DNA from: Rhizobium sp. Q54
GTDB taxonomy: Bacteria; Bacteroidota; Bacteroidia; Flavobacteriales; Flavobacteriaceae
DNA length: 7,542 bases
Assembly: GCA_943324395.2 (NCBI GenBank)
Contig: CALPLL020000086.1
Span: 1 to 7,542, forward strand
Direction: 5' to 3'
The notes under the pieces were generated by a model that had not been told where the DNA came from, did not search any database, and saw nothing but the letters and a program-made list of their open reading frames with translations. Position numbers and translations under genes: made by a program. Below are positions 1 to 5,983 of this stretch, piece after piece (the first letter of the stretch is position 1; every line of letters starts with the position of its first letter).

Positions 1-750
1 AATTCTTTGTCTTCCAATATCGTTTAAAGTAGTATCTAACGGAATTCCATTATTTTCATATTTTCCATTTGTAAATAAGGGTTCTGTATGACAAGAAGCA
101 CAATTATTTTTAAATAATTGATAACCATTTTGTTCTTGCTCAGTAAATAAAGCTTCTTTCCGTTTTACTTTATCGTATTTTGAATTGGAAGAAACAAGCA
201 TTAATTCATATTGGGAAAGTGCTTTTAAAACCCGCTGGCCTGTAATATTTTCATCTCCAAAGGCAGCGAAAAATAACGATTTGTATTTGTCACTTTTTTG
301 AAGTTTCTGAACAACATTTGCCAAAGTTTCATTCATTTCAACCGAACTGGTTATAGGATTTAATGGCTGTACATCTAAATGATTCACGCCACCATCCCAC
401 ATAAAAGTTTTTGACCAAGCTAAATTCATCATCGTCATAGAATTTCTTGTTCCAATTTTCCCATCAATTCCATGACTTAAAGAATGGTCAACATGGGTAA
501 ATCCTGTAGCTTGTAAATGGCAACTTGCGCATGATATAGTGGAGTCTTTGGATAAAATCGGATCGTAGAATAATTTTCTTCCCAATTGAAATCCCTCTTC
601 TGTAAGTGGATTTTTTGAAAAGTCATAGTTGGGTTTAGGCCAACCTTTGGGAATTTGAAAATAAATTGGAGTAGGTCTTAAAAATGTAAATGCAAGCGAG
701 AAAACTAAAACGCATCCAATTAATATAATAAATATGTTTTTACTTTTCAT
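1..750 (-). CDS. MauG/MbnH-like dihaem cytochrome c peroxidase family protein (3' part beyond the window)
   Basis: The first 250 codons are present; the frame is still open at base 1, so the C-terminal part lies outside. The N-terminus (MKSKNIFIILIGCVLVFSLA) is a signal peptide or membrane anchor; LIGC at 10-13 could be a lipobox, but the hydrophobic run continues past it. Two c-type haem sites are visible: CASCH at residues 74-78 (bases 517-531) and CASCH at 217-221 (bases 88-102). Between them are family motifs: LGRKLFYDP before haem 1, GTRNS-x5-NLAW near 100-112, FMWDGG at 116-121 and PITSSVEM at 132-139. This is the bacterial CcpA/MauG family, a periplasmic dihaem enzyme using peroxide. 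The gene overlaps the MbnP-family gene by 11 bp, and that neighbour points to an MbnH role (oxidising a tryptophan of MbnP to kynurenine) rather than plain peroxide scavenging. The family is clear; the MbnH-like role is inferred. The C-terminal haem ligands cannot be seen. Confidence 0.9.
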   Translation of the reverse strand, partial: MKSKNIFIILIGCVLVFSLAFTFLRPTPIYFQIPKGWPKPNYDFSKNPLTEEGFQLGRKLFYDPILSKDSTISCASCHLQATGFTHVDHSLSHGIDGKIGTRNSMTMMNLAWSKTFMWDGGVNHLDVQPLNPITSSVEMNETLANVVQKLQKSDKYKSLFFAAFGDENITGQRVLKALSQYELMLVSSNSKYDKVKRKEALFTEQEQNGYQLFKNNCASCHTEPLFTNGKYENNGIPLDTTLNDIGRQRI

Positions 751-1450
751 TTGGCGAAAATTCTGAAATCGAGAACATTAATTTGGCTTTATCAGCAATA
801 TCCGAAGCTTTTGATCCAGGAATCATAATGCTATTTATTTCTGATAATTTAATTTGATTAAATAATTGAGCAAGGTCAATAACAACCTCAAAATTAGAAT
901 TTTTTGTATTTAATTCAATAGTTCTAATTGCATAATTTGGTTTTAAATAACCACCAACGTGAAATTGAAATGCATTATTTCGAGTTTTACAACTGGAACT
1001 TTTTCCTTCTATTTTAAAGTTAATATAACCACTTTGCCATGCCCAATACATTCCTTTTGTTGGGTCTAAATCCCCAGATAAAGCTCCAGAAACACTAGCT
1101 GTACTATCAATTCCTAACGAAAATACTACTCTTTTAATTTGCTTATTAGATTTTTTAGAAATTGAAATTAACTGAGAACTGGGTTCATCAATGTCAATTA
1201 AGTGATAACTATTATCCTCTACAATCTCAGAATTATCATTTAAAATGAATTTTAAATTTGACACATAAAAACGAAATGTTTCAAATTGCAAGGTGTCTTT
1301 TGATAAAGAAATGTATTTCTTATTTTGAATTAGAGATTCGTTTTCGTATTTAATTTTAAACTGCAAGGAAAAATTATCTTTTTTTTCTTGAGAATATGCC
1401 CAGTGAAAAAATAGAGTAAATACAAAAATATGTAGATATTTAATTTTCAT
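740..1450 (-). CDS. MbnP-family secreted protein (candidate kynurenine/copper protein)
   Basis: 236 residues. I chose ATG at 1450 (MKIKYLHIFVF) because it begins a signal peptide with a likely cleavage site AYS|Q at 20/21; the same frame is open further upstream, but only as a shadow of the proline-rich gene. Motifs typical of the MbnP family are visible: FRFYVSN (59-65), YHLID (82-86), VVFSLGIDS (108-116), DPTKGMYWAWQSGYINFKIEG spanning 129-149 and FQFHVGG (161-167). In methanotrophs MbnP and the related CorA/MopE proteins carry a tryptophan converted to kynurenine that takes part in copper binding, made by an MbnH/MauG-like partner. Here the mature protein has only two Trp (W136, W138), two His (H83, H164) and one Cys (C154). 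Its start overlaps the sensor gene by 11 bp and its end overlaps the dihaem gene by 11 bp, so the three are probably co-translated. Family membership is strong from motifs; copper binding and Trp modification are inferred. Confidence 0.85.
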   Translation of the reverse strand: MKIKYLHIFVFTLFFHWAYSQEKKDNFSLQFKIKYENESLIQNKKYISLSKDTLQFETFRFYVSNLKFILNDNSEIVEDNSYHLIDIDEPSSQLISISKKSNKQIKRVVFSLGIDSTASVSGALSGDLDPTKGMYWAWQSGYINFKIEGKSSSCKTRNNAFQFHVGGYLKPNYAIRTIELNTKNSNFEVVIDLAQLFNQIKLSEINSIMIPGSKASDIADKAKLMFSISEFSPNEK

Positions 1451-1630
1451 CAAAATCTCTTGGTGGAGGTGGAGGACGATTTTCGTCACCAGGTCTTCCC
1501 GGTCTATCATGATCCCAGTGTGGCGGTGGCGGTCTATTACCTTCTCTTGACCCTCTAGGGTGATCCCAATCTCTTGGTGGAGGAGGTGGTCGATGTTCGT
1601 CCATTGGTCTGGGAGGTGGGGGTGGAAAAT
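1440..1630 (-). repeat. Proline-rich tandem coding repeat at the 3' end of the sensor gene
   Basis: The DNA encoding the sensor tail is a degenerate direct repeat and visibly more GC-rich than its surroundings. The block TCTCTTGGTGGAGG (plus-strand reading) occurs near 1457-1470 and again near 1571-1584, and TGATCCCA recurs at about 1510 and 1561. The protein units are a run of 4-5 prolines followed by an Arg/Asp/His/Glu segment, about 12-19 residues per unit, in four copies. The open reading frame on the opposite phase through this region is a side effect of the repeat composition. Confidence 0.75.
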
Positions 1631-2153
1631 TCGATTTTCCCTTATTATCTTTATTTTCAAAATAAGGTCTTGGAGGACGCATAAATTCTTGACGTGGCTT
1701 TCTATTTTGATTTGAAAACAATTTTTCTAATTCTTCTGTTAATGAATTATAATTCTCAATTTGTGACTTTGTACAAATACTTTTTATATCTTGAAAATGT
1801 TTAAAATTCGCTTCTTCAATTCTTTTTTGGTTTACCAATGTCAATTGGATTAAACTGTCTTTAATATTAGTATTTACAGTTGGCTGTTTCAATTGAGCGT
1901 ATAATTCGGCTTTTATATCTCTATTATTATTATTTAAAGAATCAATTGAGTTTCTATATACTTTAATAATATCCTCATATTTTTTTATTTGATTGGAATC
2001 AAAATGTAATTTTTCGATAATAATATCTTTAGGTTTTCTTCCTAAATCATTTCGTTTTGAATTTGGACTTGATAAATAAAGAAAACTAATAATTCCTATA
2101 TTTAATATTACAAGCCCAATTACAGAATAAGTTAGTAATTTAAATTTATCCAT
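1440..2153 (-). CDS. CpxP/Spy/CnrX-like membrane-anchored periplasmic sensor with proline-rich tail
   Basis: 237 residues. A single N-terminal membrane helix (about 8-27) is followed by a mostly helical, charged region (about 40-147). This has the spacing of the Spy/CpxP/ZraP/CnrX 'heavy-metal resistance' fold, with two degenerate LTxxQ-type motifs, FDSNQ (51-55) and CTKSQ (127-131). H49, H119 and C127 are possible metal ligands. From about 150 the protein becomes a low-complexity tail with four proline runs (177-181, 189-193, 208-211, 227-231) separated by Arg, Asp, His and Trp segments such as RDWDHPR and HWDHDRPGR. The gene lies 3 nt after the small membrane protein gene and overlaps the MbnP gene by 11 bp. 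That placement next to an ECF sigma factor and a small membrane protein suggests a CnrX-type sensor that holds the anti-sigma factor until a periplasmic signal arrives. Which metal, if any, cannot be read from the sequence; a periplasmic chaperone is the alternative. Confidence 0.7.
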   Translation of the reverse strand: MDKFKLLTYSVIGLVILNIGIISFLYLSSPNSKRNDLGRKPKDIIIEKLHFDSNQIKKYEDIIKVYRNSIDSLNNNNRDIKAELYAQLKQPTVNTNIKDSLIQLTLVNQKRIEEANFKHFQDIKSICTKSQIENYNSLTEELEKLFSNQNRKPRQEFMRPPRPYFENKDNKGKSNFPPPPPRPMDEHRPPPPPRDWDHPRGSREGNRPPPPHWDHDRPGRPGDENRPPPPPRDFDEN

Positions 2154-2156
2154 TTC

Positions 2157-2423
2157 TTAATATAATTGATTCGTATTTGAAATTGTTGAAATAACAGTTT
2201 CTTTTTGAGAGGATGATTTAATGAGGCTTGACTTTAATAATTTTATATTAATTGAAATTAAAAGTGCGAATGTAGCAGCAGCAACGAAAATCCATTTACT
2301 AGAAACTTTATTTTCTAAATTAATTCTGTTTTGAATTTTATCGAAAAGTAATTTACTAGGATGGACTTTTACCATTCCGTTAGTACTTTCCATTATTTCG
2401 AGGGTCCAATTTTCAGATTTCAT
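2157..2423 (-). CDS. Small single-helix membrane protein, probable anti-sigma factor (CnrY-like in layout)
   Basis: 88 residues: about 43 polar N-terminal residues, one membrane helix (about 44-62, WIFVAAATFALLISINIKL) and a short Ser-rich C-terminal tail with no further domain. No zinc-binding HxxxCxxC anti-sigma motif is present, and I recognise no named domain. The case for an anti-sigma role is positional and architectural. It begins 17 nt after the ECF sigma gene and ends 3 nt before the CnrX-like sensor gene, and a short cytoplasmic segment plus one helix is the layout of CnrY in the CnrYXH system. The N-terminal part (WTLEIMES, then HPSKLLFDKIQNRI) could supply a sigma-binding helix. 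The likely topology is N-terminus in the cytoplasm and C-terminus in the periplasm. That it is a real gene is well supported by its position; its function is an inference. Confidence 0.7.
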   Translation of the reverse strand: MKSENWTLEIMESTNGMVKVHPSKLLFDKIQNRINLENKVSSKWIFVAAATFALLISINIKLLKSSLIKSSSQKETVISTISNTNQLY

Positions 2424-2440
2424 ATTACTTTAGACGTATA

Positions 2441-2992
2441 TTAATTTTTTTTCTTGCGATATTCTTTAAATTTGTTTGAAATTTTTTCTTTTAAGATAGA
2501 TTTTGCTCTAAAAACTAATGATTCTACAGATGAAACACTGAGTTTCATTATTTCAGCAATTTCAGGATTACTCAATCCGTCAACTTTTGAAAGTAGAAAT
2601 GCTGTTTTTTGATTTTCACCCAATTCATTAATTATTTCGAAAAGTAATTTGGATTTTTCTTTATTTTCTAGCAAAATTCCAGGATGTTCAAAATTCGAAA
2701 CGTTACTAATTTCAAATTCATTTTGGCTCTTTTTTCCAAATATAAAAAACCGTTTTTGGCTATTTTTATGTTTGATAAAATCAAGGCATTTATTGATTGT
2801 AATTCGGTAAATCCATGTTTTAAGGGAAGACTTCTCTTGAAAATTACTTAGCGAATTGTTGATTTGAATAAAGACATCTTGAGTAATTTCTTCAGCATCT
2901 TCAATGTTTTGTAGATAATTGAGCGCTAAATTATAAACCAACACATTGTATTGATTGTATAATTTTTCGAAGTCTTTATTATCTAATGCCAT
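2441..2992 (-). CDS. ECF-family RNA polymerase sigma factor (sigma-70 region 2 and region 4)
   Basis: 183 residues, the usual length for an ECF sigma factor. Region 2 covers about 8-78: the core-binding stretch NIEDAEEITQDVF (29-41) and the -10 recognition stretch LKTWIYRITINKCLDFIKH (57-75). A Lys/Phe/Asn-rich linker runs to about 112. Region 4 (about 113-170) contains ELGENQKTAFLLSKVDGLSN and the helix-turn-helix EIAEIMKLSVSSVESLVFRAK for -35 recognition. ATG at 2992 is the only plausible start, since an in-frame TAG lies four codons upstream. It is the first gene of the minus-strand operon and is followed after 17 nt by the putative anti-sigma gene, so it probably controls its own operon including the MbnP and dihaem genes. 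Its family is certain from the motifs; its targets and inducing signal are inferred. Confidence 0.93.
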   Translation of the reverse strand: MALDNKDFEKLYNQYNVLVYNLALNYLQNIEDAEEITQDVFIQINNSLSNFQEKSSLKTWIYRITINKCLDFIKHKNSQKRFFIFGKKSQNEFEISNVSNFEHPGILLENKEKSKLLFEIINELGENQKTAFLLSKVDGLSNPEIAEIMKLSVSSVESLVFRAKSILKEKISNKFKEYRKKKN

Positions 2993-2998
2993 AATGCA

Positions 2999-3031
2999 AT
3001 ACTATGAAAATTTATTGTTTATTAATAGTAT
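2999..3031. promoter_or_regulatory. Inverted repeat ATACTAT-N19-ATAGTAT beside the sigma-factor start
   Basis: Perfect 7-bp arms at 2999-3005 and 3025-3031, with a 19-nt AT-rich spacer. The proximal arm ends 6 nt upstream of the sigma-factor ATG, so the repeat could be an operator or a leader hairpin covering the translation start. No TAnnTTTG housekeeping box on the minus strand lies in 2993-3183; the closest is TAAATTTT. This leaves room for an ECF-type, self-activated promoter. In such AT-rich DNA a repeat of this size may be chance. Confidence 0.25.
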
Positions 3032-3075
3032 CCCTTGAATTTTGGATTGAATTTTTTTTAAAAAAGTAATTGTCA

Positions 3076-3083
3076 TATATTTG
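3076..3083 (+). promoter_or_regulatory. Bacteroidota-type -7 promoter box TATATTTG
   Basis: TATATTTG is an exact match to the Bacteroidota primary-sigma -7 consensus TAnnTTTG. The expected start of transcription would be about 5-8 nt further on, just ahead of the structured element and about 95 nt upstream of the fabG ATG. The -33 element is weak: the nearest TTG (3047-3049) is 26 nt upstream, longer than the usual spacing. It could serve the structured RNA alone, or that RNA as the leader of fabG and the following VWA gene. Confidence 0.45.
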
Positions 3084-3092
3084 GCCTAAATA

Positions 3093-3163
3093 TTTTAGCC
3101 CTGATGGAAGGGAAAATCCCGAGCTTTTTAGCGAGGATTGGAATGACAGCAGGAAATAGCTTC
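3093..3163 (+). ncRNA. Structured intergenic RNA element, resembling the Flavobacteria Flavo-1 motif
   Basis: The plus strand reads like a compact folded RNA and is less AT-rich than its flanks. Visible pairings are AGC (3097-3099) with GCT (3159-3161), CCTG (3100-3103) with CAGG (3150-3153), and an inner stem AATCC (3115-3119) with GGATT (3135-3139) capped by GCT/AGC (3123-3125, 3130-3132) around a TTTT loop. A competing hairpin GGG-AAAAT-CCC (3110-3120) is possible. Conserved-looking blocks are TAGCCCTGATGGAAGGG at the 5' side and CAGCAGGAAATAGCT at the 3' side. From memory these resemble the Flavo-1 candidate RNA, frequent in Flavobacteria; I could not run a covariance search. It starts about 10 nt after a -7 box and ends about 20 nt before fabG, so it may be a separate small RNA or a 5' leader. 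Confidence 0.5.
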
Positions 3164-3183
3164 GAATAAATAAAATTAAAGAC

Positions 3184-3930
3184 ATGAAATTATTACAAGG
3201 AAAAACTGCCATTATTACTGGTGCGAGCAGGGGAATTGGTAAAGGAATTGCGGAAATTTTCGCTAAAAATGGTGCAAACATTGCGTTTACTTATAGTTCA
3301 TCGGTTGAGTCGGCTATGGCTTTAGAAAAAGAACTTAATGGAATGGGCGTAAAGGCTAAAGGATATCAATCGGACGCTTCTGATTTCAATGAAGCTCAAG
3401 CTTTTGTAGATGCTGTTTTGGTGGATTTTGAAACAGTTGATATTCTTATAAATAATGCTGGAATTACTAAAGACAACCTATTAATGCGTATGTCTGAGGA
3501 GGATTTTGACAAAGTAATAGACGTGAATTTGAAGTCTGTTTTTAATATGACAAAAGCAATTCAAAAGACCTTTTTAAAACAACGTTCGGGTTCAATTATT
3601 AATATGAGCAGTGTTGTTGGTGTTAAAGGAAATGCTGGACAAACCAACTATTCTGCTTCAAAAGCGGGTGTAATTGGGTTTTCAAAATCAGTTGCATTAG
3701 AGTTAGGATCAAGAAATATTCGTTGTAATGTTATTGCTCCTGGTTTTATTGAAACTGAAATGACTGCAAAATTAAATGAAGACGTGGTTAAAGGTTGGAG
3801 AGAAGGAATTCCACTGAAACGCGGCGGCTCAACTGAAGATGTTGCAAATGCTTGTTTGTTTTTTGCATCCGATATGAGCTCATTTGTAACAGGTCAAGTA
3901 TTGAATGTTTGTGGAGGAATGCTAACATAA
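3184..3930 (+). CDS. fabG: 3-oxoacyl-[acyl-carrier-protein] reductase FabG
   Basis: 248 residues, the standard FabG length. It is an NADPH-dependent short-chain dehydrogenase that reduces 3-oxoacyl-ACP in the fatty-acid elongation cycle in the cytoplasm. All the expected motifs are present: cofactor loop TGASRGIG (12-19), D64 near the adenine pocket, NNAG (90-93), N115, the catalytic triad S143, Y156, K160 with the 13-residue Ser-Tyr spacing of E. coli FabG, NVIAPGFIETEMT (182-194) and the C-terminal NVCGGMLT. The start ATG is preceded by the A-rich TAAAATTAAAGAC, usual for this phylum. The gene is read divergently from the sigma-factor operon and probably co-transcribed with the VWA gene 24 nt downstream. 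A different 3-hydroxyacyl dehydrogenase of the SDR family is possible, but length, motifs and the FabG-type C-terminus favour this name. No acpP, fabD or fabF lies in the window, so it is not in a classical fab cluster here. Confidence 0.88.
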   Translation: MKLLQGKTAIITGASRGIGKGIAEIFAKNGANIAFTYSSSVESAMALEKELNGMGVKAKGYQSDASDFNEAQAFVDAVLVDFETVDILINNAGITKDNLLMRMSEEDFDKVIDVNLKSVFNMTKAIQKTFLKQRSGSIINMSSVVGVKGNAGQTNYSASKAGVIGFSKSVALELGSRNIRCNVIAPGFIETEMTAKLNEDVVKGWREGIPLKRGGSTEDVANACLFFASDMSSFVTGQVLNVCGGMLT

Positions 3931-3954
3931 TTCATCAATTTTCAACAACTATAA

Positions 3955-5982
3955 ATGACTACAAATACCATTCTATTAATTTTTTTATCCCTATTAATAG
4001 CTGGTACTTATTCATATTACAACTATTATTATAAAGCTAAAATCAAATTGAAAGTACATTTGGTTTTGGCTTTATTACGTTTTACAACTGTATTTTGCGT
4101 TTTACTTTTATTGATAAACCCAATTATTTCAAATAAAACGCTGGAAATTGTAAAAACGCCTTTGGTTATTTCAGTTGATAATTCGAGTTCCATTTCTGAT
4201 TTAAATGCTACAAAAACTTCTATAGAATTATATGAGAAATTGATTTCAAATTCTGAATTGAAAGAAAAATTTGATATTCAAACGTATCGCTTCGATTCCG
4301 ATTTTGAAAGTTCAGATAATTTTGATTTTAAAGGAAATCAAACTAATATTGATGAAGTAGCTAAGAATGTAAAAAGCATCAATAAAAACTCATTTTTTCC
4401 TACTGTTTTAATCACTGATGGTAATCAAACTACTGGTAACGATTATGTTTATTCATTCGATCCTAATAATAAAGTTTACCCAATAATTTTGGGTGATACA
4501 ACGACCAATTTAGATTTAAGAATTAGTCAATTGAATGCTAATAAATATGCTTTTTTAAAAAATAAATTCCCAGTAGAGATATTTCTTAATTATACAGGTA
4601 CAAAAGCAATTACTTCAAATTTTACTATTTCTCAAGGAAATACTGTTTTAAATTCTCAAAAAGTATCATTTTCTCCTTCCAAGAAATCGATAATAATGAC
4701 TGCTCTTTTACCGGCAAATAAAACTGGAATTCAAGTATATAAAGCAAATTTATCCTCACAAGAGAAAGAGAAAAATAGCTTTAATAACAATTATAATTTT
4801 GCAGTTGAAGTTATTGATCAAAAAACGGAGATTGCTTTAATTTCTTCATTTAACCACCCAGATTTAGGTGCTTTAAAAAGGTCAATTGAAAGTAATGTTC
4901 AGCGAAAAGTAACGCTTATCAAACCTAAAGAAATCAGTGATTTAAATAAATATAATATTGCCATTTTATATCAACCAACTTCTGAATTTAAATCGTTTTT
5001 TGAAAGCAATAAAGATTTAGGATTAAACACTTTTATTATTACTGGAACAAAGACGGATTTTAATTATTTGAACCAGCAACAAAAAGATTTGTTTTTTAAA
5101 ATGAGTTCCCAATCAGAAGACTATATTGCCGAATATAAAGATGATTTTAATTTATTTGCTTTGGACGATATTGGATTTAGTCAATTTTCGCCTTTGGAAA
5201 ATCCCTTTGGAGTTGTTACCACTTCTGCGAATGTAAATGTTCTATTGGGTTCATTTGTTAGAAACATAAATACGAATTCACCACTTCTTGCATTCTCAGA
5301 AAATCAAGGAAAAAGAACTGCTTATTTATTAGGTGAAAATAGCTGGAAGTGGCGTTTACAAAGTCACGTAGATACAAAATCATATGAAAAATACGATACT
5401 TTTATAGATAAGATAATTCAATATTTGGCATCAAATACTTCTAAAAAATCATTGGTAGTTAAACACGAAGGTTTTTATAATTCTGGAGATGCGATTGAAA
5501 TTTCTGCTCAGTATTTCAATAAAAACTACGAGTTTGATGCTAAAGCCAATTTGAATATTACTATTGTAAGTAGAAAATCAAAGGCAAAAAAATCTTATGA
5601 TTTATTGAAGTCTAACTCCGATTTTAAAGTAAATTTAGATGGCTTGGAAGTTGGTAAATATGACTTTATTGTTAAAGAGCTTAATTCAAATTCTGTTTAC
5701 AATGGTTCTTTTGAAATATTAGATTTTGATATCGAAAAGCAATTTGTAAATCCTGATTTAGCAAAATTAACTCAATTAGCAAACCAAACGAAAGGACAAG
5801 TAATATTTACAGATAAAGTTGATTTATTAATAAAATCACTTTTAGAAAATGAGGAGTATAAATCCGTGCAAAAATCTATTATTAAGAAAATTCCTTTGAT
5901 AGATTGGATTTGGTTGCTAATTATTTTAATAATTTCTCTTGCTTCTGAATGGTTCCTTAGAAAATACAACGGTATGTTGTAA
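3955..5982 (+). CDS. Membrane protein with von Willebrand factor A domain and C-terminal membrane helix
   Basis: 675 residues. Two membrane helices at the N-terminus (about 5-22 and 34-58) are followed by a VWA domain (about 68-185). Its metal-ion-dependent adhesion site is visible as DNSSS (75-79, D-x-S-x-S), a candidate Thr in GNQT (130) and the ITDG strand (153-156, D155). After a beta-rich stretch, about 285-500 looks like the class-I glutamine-amidotransferase-like fold that often follows VWA in these proteins; GENSWKWR (460-467) is a typical signature and no catalytic Cys triad is evident. A further beta-sandwich-like part precedes the C-terminal helix (about 648-664) and a short basic tail. 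Most of the chain should lie in the periplasm. The function is unknown: a VWA scaffold may bind protein partners through Mg2+. It follows fabG by 24 nt and so is probably in the same transcript, though I see no enzymatic link between them. Confidence 0.8.
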   Translation: MTTNTILLIFLSLLIAGTYSYYNYYYKAKIKLKVHLVLALLRFTTVFCVLLLLINPIISNKTLEIVKTPLVISVDNSSSISDLNATKTSIELYEKLISNSELKEKFDIQTYRFDSDFESSDNFDFKGNQTNIDEVAKNVKSINKNSFFPTVLITDGNQTTGNDYVYSFDPNNKVYPIILGDTTTNLDLRISQLNANKYAFLKNKFPVEIFLNYTGTKAITSNFTISQGNTVLNSQKVSFSPSKKSIIMTALLPANKTGIQVYKANLSSQEKEKNSFNNNYNFAVEVIDQKTEIALISSFNHPDLGALKRSIESNVQRKVTLIKPKEISDLNKYNIAILYQPTSEFKSFFESNKDLGLNTFIITGTKTDFNYLNQQQKDLFFKMSSQSEDYIAEYKDDFNLFALDDIGFSQFSPLENPFGVVTTSANVNVLLGSFVRNINTNSPLLAFSENQGKRTAYLLGENSWKWRLQSHVDTKSYEKYDTFIDKIIQYLASNTSKKSLVVKHEGFYNSGDAIEISAQYFNKNYEFDAKANLNITIVSRKSKAKKSYDLLKSNSDFKVNLDGLEVGKYDFIVKELNSNSVYNGSFEILDFDIEKQFVNPDLAKLTQLANQTKGQVIFTDKVDLLIKSLLENEEYKSVQKSIIKKIPLIDWIWLLIILIISLASEWFLRKYNGML

Positions 5983-5983
5983 A

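Noticed and set aside
10..750. Possible methanobactin precursor gene linked to the MbnP/MbnH-like pair
   Set aside because: I looked for a short Cys-containing precursor peptide, MbnB/MbnC-type enzymes or a TonB receptor and found none. All of 1-2992 is accounted for by the five genes, so methanobactin production is not supported.
1456..1592. CRISPR-like or mobile repeat array
   Set aside because: The repeats are degenerate, in frame and encode proline runs. Unit lengths vary and there are no unique spacers of constant size.
1451..1660. In-frame upstream extension of the MbnP-family gene to an ATG at 1660
   Set aside because: It would bury the clear signal peptide starting at 1450 in the middle of the protein. 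It lies entirely inside the proline-rich coding repeat of the sensor gene, and its His/Arg/Asp-rich translation is a shifted-frame reading of those repeats.
3110..3139. Intrinsic terminator in the fabG upstream region
   Set aside because: The hairpins are short, and the T-run (3125-3129) lies in the loop rather than after the stem on either strand. A structured RNA explains the pairing better.
3012..3281. Minus-strand open frame of 89 codons across the intergenic region and the start of fabG
   Set aside because: It has no recognisable domain, it covers the structured RNA element and the conserved cofactor loop of fabG in antisense, and it has no sensible neighbour.
3852..4034. Plus-strand 60-codon frame across the fabG/VWA junction
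   Set aside because: It overlaps both well-supported genes in another frame and its translation has no protein-like features of its own.
5772..5969. Minus-strand 65-codon frame inside the 3' end of the VWA gene
   Set aside because: It is antisense to a conserved coding region including the C-terminal membrane helix, with no domain or start context.
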